Positions 61,679 through 64,000 of a stretch of 64,000 nt of DNA are shown here, one piece after another; position 1 is the stretch's first letter; each line of letters starts with the position of its first letter. The stretch spans positions 1-64,000 of the forward strand of contig NZ_FOGE01000012.1 of assembly GCF_900111125.1 (NCBI RefSeq), in the 5' to 3' direction. Source of the stretch: Sphingobium sp. YR768 (lineage in GTDB: Bacteria; Pseudomonadota; Alphaproteobacteria; Sphingomonadales; Sphingomonadaceae). Both the position numbers and the translations under genes were made by a program. The notes under the pieces are model-generated. The model was not told the DNA's origin and searched no databases. It saw only the letters and a list, made by a program, of their open reading frames with translations.

Positions 61679-64000
61679 ATGGTCATGCAATTCCCCACTT
61701 TGGGATCGCGCCGCGCGATCATCGACCGCCGCGCGATTTCCGACACGATCCACGCGCTGGCGCAGGAGCATCGCGGCGATGCGATGCGGTTGCGGGCAGG
61801 AATCGTGAAGGAATTGAAGGCCGCGCTGGAGCAGGGCCGCACGGAAGTGGCACGACGGCTGGAGGCCAAGCCGACGCGCGGCCGGGAGTCGGTTACCGCC
61901 TTTGCCTTCCTGATCGACCAGATATTGCGCCTGCTCTACGACGCGACCACTCATCATCTCTACCCGGCCGGCAATCGCAGCACCGGCGAGCGGATCGTGC
62001 TGATTGCGGTAGGCGGCTATGGCCGGGGCGAAATGGCGCCGCACAGCGACGTCGACATCGGTTTCATCACTCCCTGGAAGCCGACCGGCTGGACCGAGCA
62101 GGTGATCGAATCCATGCTCTATTCGCTGTGGGATCTCGGCCTGAAGGTCGGCCATAGCAGCCGTTCGATCGACGAGACGATGCGGATGGCCAAGGCTGAC
62201 CTGACCGTGCGCACCGCCTTGCTGGAAGCGCGCTATGTCTGGGGCGACCGGGCGCTGTACGAAGAGACGTCGGTCCGGTTCGACGCCGAGGTGATGCAGG
62301 GCAATGCCCGCGCCTTCGTGACCGAGAAGCTGGAAGAGCGCGACGAGCGCCACAAAAGGATGGGCGACAGCCGCTATGTCGTCGAACCCAATGTGAAGGA
62401 AGGCAAGGGCGGTCTGCGCGATCTGCACACTTTGTTCTGGATCGGCAAATATGTGAACCGGGTGCGATCGGTCGCCGAACTGGTCGATGTCGGCCTGCTG
62501 ACCCAGGCCGAATTGCGCCAGTTCGAGAAGGCCGAGGATTTCCTGTGGGCGGTGCGATGCCATCTGCACACGATCACGGGCCGGGCCGAGGACCGGTTGA
62601 CCTTCGATCTTCAGCTGGAAACGGCGACGCGAATGCACTTTACCGGCCGCGCCGGGCGATCGGGCGTCGAGCGCTTCATGCGCTATTATTTCCTGAATGC
62701 GAAGACGGTGGGCGATCTGACGGCGGTATTTCTGGCCCATCTGGACGACCAGATGGGGCCGAAGGGGCGGCGCTATATCCCGTCCATCTTCCGCCGGCCC
62801 AAGAAGCTGGACGGATTCGTGCTGGATCGCGGCCGGCTGTCGCTGCCGAGTGACGATTTTTTCCAGGCGGACCCGGTGCGGATGCTGGAAATATTTGCCG
62901 TGGCGGACAAGCATGGCCTGCAAATCCACCCCAGCGCCATGCGCGCCGCCAGTCGGGACGCAGGGCTGATCACAGCCAAGGTCCGCAAGGACCCGCGCGC
63001 CAACGCTGCCTTTCTGGAGGTGCTGACATCGCCACGCGACCCGGAGACGGTGTTGCGCTGGATGAACGAATCCACGGTGTTCGGCCGCTTCATTCCCGAC
63101 TTCCGCCGGGTCGTCGCGCAGATGCAGTTCGACATGTATCATCACTACACCGTCGATGAGCATACGATCCGCGCGGTCGGCCTGCTTTCCCGCATAGAGA
63201 AGGGGGAATTGCCGACCGACCACCCCCTTGCCACCGACCTGATGGGCAAGATCCTGTCGCGCCGGGTGCTCTATGTCGCGGTGCTGCTGCACGACATAGC
63301 CAAGGGGCGCGGTGGCGACCACAGCCTGCTGGGCGCGGAAGTGGCGGAACATCTCTGCCCGCGGCTGGGCCTGACCCCGGCCGAGACGGAGACCGTCGCC
63401 TGGCTGGTGCGCTATCACCTGCTGATGTCGGCCACCGCCTTCAAACGCGATCTGGCGGACTATAAGACCATTCTCGATTTCGTCGATGTGGTGCAGAGTC
63501 CCGAGCGACTGCGCCTGCTGCTGTGCCTGACGGTAGTGGACATTCGCGCGGTCGGCCCGGGCGTGTGGAACAGCTGGAAGCGGCAGTTGCTGGGCGATCT
63601 CTATGATTCGGCCGAAGAAGTGCTGCGTCTGGGACATAAGCAGAAGGGCCGGGGCGAGCGCGTTATCGCCAAGCAGGAAGGGTTGCGCCGGGCTCTGGGC
63701 GTCGACGAGGCGACGTTCGAAGCGTTCAGCAAGCGACTGCCGGAATCCTACTGGATCGCCGAGCCTGAAGACATATTGTTTCACAATGCTCAGCATATAT
63801 TGGCGGCGGGCGAATCCCCCCTGTCGATCGCGGCGCAATTTTATCCGCAGCGCGGCGCGACTCTCGTCACCGTCTATGCGGCGGACCATCCCGGCCTGTT
63901 CTATCGCATCGCCGGCGCCATCCATCTGGCCGGCGGCAACATCATCGACGCACGCATCCATACGACGCGCGATGGCGTGGCGATCGACAATTTCCTGGTG
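61679..64000 (+). CDS. glnD: [Protein-PII] uridylyltransferase, 3' end outside window
   Basis: The frame from ATG 61679 stays open to the right edge (774 codons). It shows the nucleotidyltransferase site VGGYGRGEMAPHSDVDIGF, the segment KEGKGGLRDLHTLFWIGKY, the HD-domain part YHHYTVDEHTIRAVGLLSR and LLHDIAKGRGGDHSLLG, and the beginning of the first ACT domain (LVTVYAADHPGLFYRIAGAI). GlnD adds or removes UMP on PII proteins according to glutamine, setting nitrogen assimilation. About 140 residues, including the second ACT domain, are missing. A second ATG two codons in is an alternative start. Confidence 0.95.
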   Translation, partial: MVMQFPTLGSRRAIIDRRAISDTIHALAQEHRGDAMRLRAGIVKELKAALEQGRTEVARRLEAKPTRGRESVTAFAFLIDQILRLLYDATTHHLYPAGNRSTGERIVLIAVGGYGRGEMAPHSDVDIGFITPWKPTGWTEQVIESMLYSLWDLGLKVGHSSRSIDETMRMAKADLTVRTALLEARYVWGDRALYEETSVRFDAEVMQGNARAFVTEKLEERDERHKRMGDSRYVVEPNVKEGKGGLRDLHTLFWIGKYVNRVRSVAELVDVGLLTQAELRQFEKAEDFLWAVRCHLHTITGRAEDRLTFDLQLETATRMHFTGRAGRSGVERFMRYYFLNAKTVGDLTAVFLAHLDDQMGPKGRRYIPSIFRRPKKLDGFVLDRGRLSLPSDDFFQADPVRMLEIFAVADKHGLQIHPSAMRAASRDAGLITAKVRKDPRANAAFLEVLTSPRDPETVLRWMNESTVFGRFIPDFRRVVAQMQFDMYHHYTVDEHTIRAVGLLSRIEKGELPTDHPLATDLMGKILSRRVLYVAVLLHDIAKGRGGDHSLLGAEVAEHLCPRLGLTPAETETVAWLVRYHLLMSATAFKRDLADYKTILDFVDVVQSPERLRLLLCLTVVDIRAVGPGVWNSWKRQLLGDLYDSAEEVLRLGHKQKGRGERVIAKQEGLRRALGVDEATFEAFSKRLPESYWIAEPEDILFHNAQHILAAGESPLSIAAQFYPQRGATLVTVYAADHPGLFYRIAGAIHLAGGNIIDARIHTTRDGVAIDNFLV

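Overview
The window is 64 kb of GC-rich chromosomal DNA from an alphaproteobacterium, almost certainly of the order Sphingomonadales (Sphingobium/Sphingomonas/Sphingopyxis-like). The grounds are three large TonB-dependent receptors with sphingomonad-style plug motifs, alphaproteobacterial families (DUF2093, DUF1134/EipA, ubiquinol-cytochrome c chaperone, YceD), TPR-sulfotransferases, and dispersed palindromes of a type I associate with this order. No phage, transposase, integrase, plasmid or CRISPR signature was seen. The assignment rests on reading the sequence, not on a database search.

Layout. 1-3.0 kb: the end of a plant-polysaccharide (galactan/arabinan) locus, with an SDR tail, a GH53 endo-galactanase, a GH43-like lipoprotein and a convergent SGNH esterase. 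3.1-9.4 kb: an acyltransferase, a membrane-anchored helix-hairpin-helix protein, purD and xseA divergent with overlapping start codons, DUF2093, an M23 peptidase, a 148-bp palindrome and a small secreted protein. 9.4-17.0 kb: the most unusual block, with a large TonB receptor behind nested palindromes, an atypical sulfotransferase-like P-loop protein, a TPR-aspartyl hydroxylase, a TPR-sulfotransferase and a small cysteine-containing secreted protein. 17.0-24.9 kb: clpB, an M28 peptidase carrying an in-frame short repeat, two 55-bp tandem repeats, a double-domain M16 peptidase and a small conserved protein.

24.9-30.2 kb: a MarR-controlled efflux operon (marR, FUSC pump, DUF1656, HlyD adaptor, NodT-type outer-membrane lipoprotein), tightly coupled by ATGA/GTGA overlaps and ending at a REP-like palindrome and a two-way terminator. 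30.2-33.7 kb: bamE, a cytochrome bc1 chaperone, yceD, an unknown secreted protein and dinB. 33.8-38.1 kb: a probably Fur-controlled siderophore operon (receptor, DUF3649, PepSY membrane protein, DUF3325), every junction translationally coupled. 38.1-46.1 kb: a two-component system divergent from a complete RND efflux operon, with phased direct repeats between them that look like the regulator's binding sites.

46.1-52.6 kb: a weakly coding gap, an MFS sugar-type transporter divergent from a TonB receptor whose end overlaps a nitrate/sulfonate-type substrate-binding lipoprotein, and a DUF1134 envelope protein. 52.9 kb: tRNA-Ser(GCT). 53.1-55.9 kb: a cell-surface-glycan-type trio (low-molecular-weight tyrosine phosphatase, ATP-grasp ligase, polysaccharide deacetylase). 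56-64 kb: flavin reductase, maeB, mutS and a truncated glnD running off the right edge.

The strongest candidate for an undescribed system is the TonB receptor/hydroxylase/double-sulfotransferase block at 9.5-16.6 kb. The receptor plus substrate-binding protein pair at 48.4-51.8 kb and the phosphatase/ATP-grasp/deacetylase trio come next.
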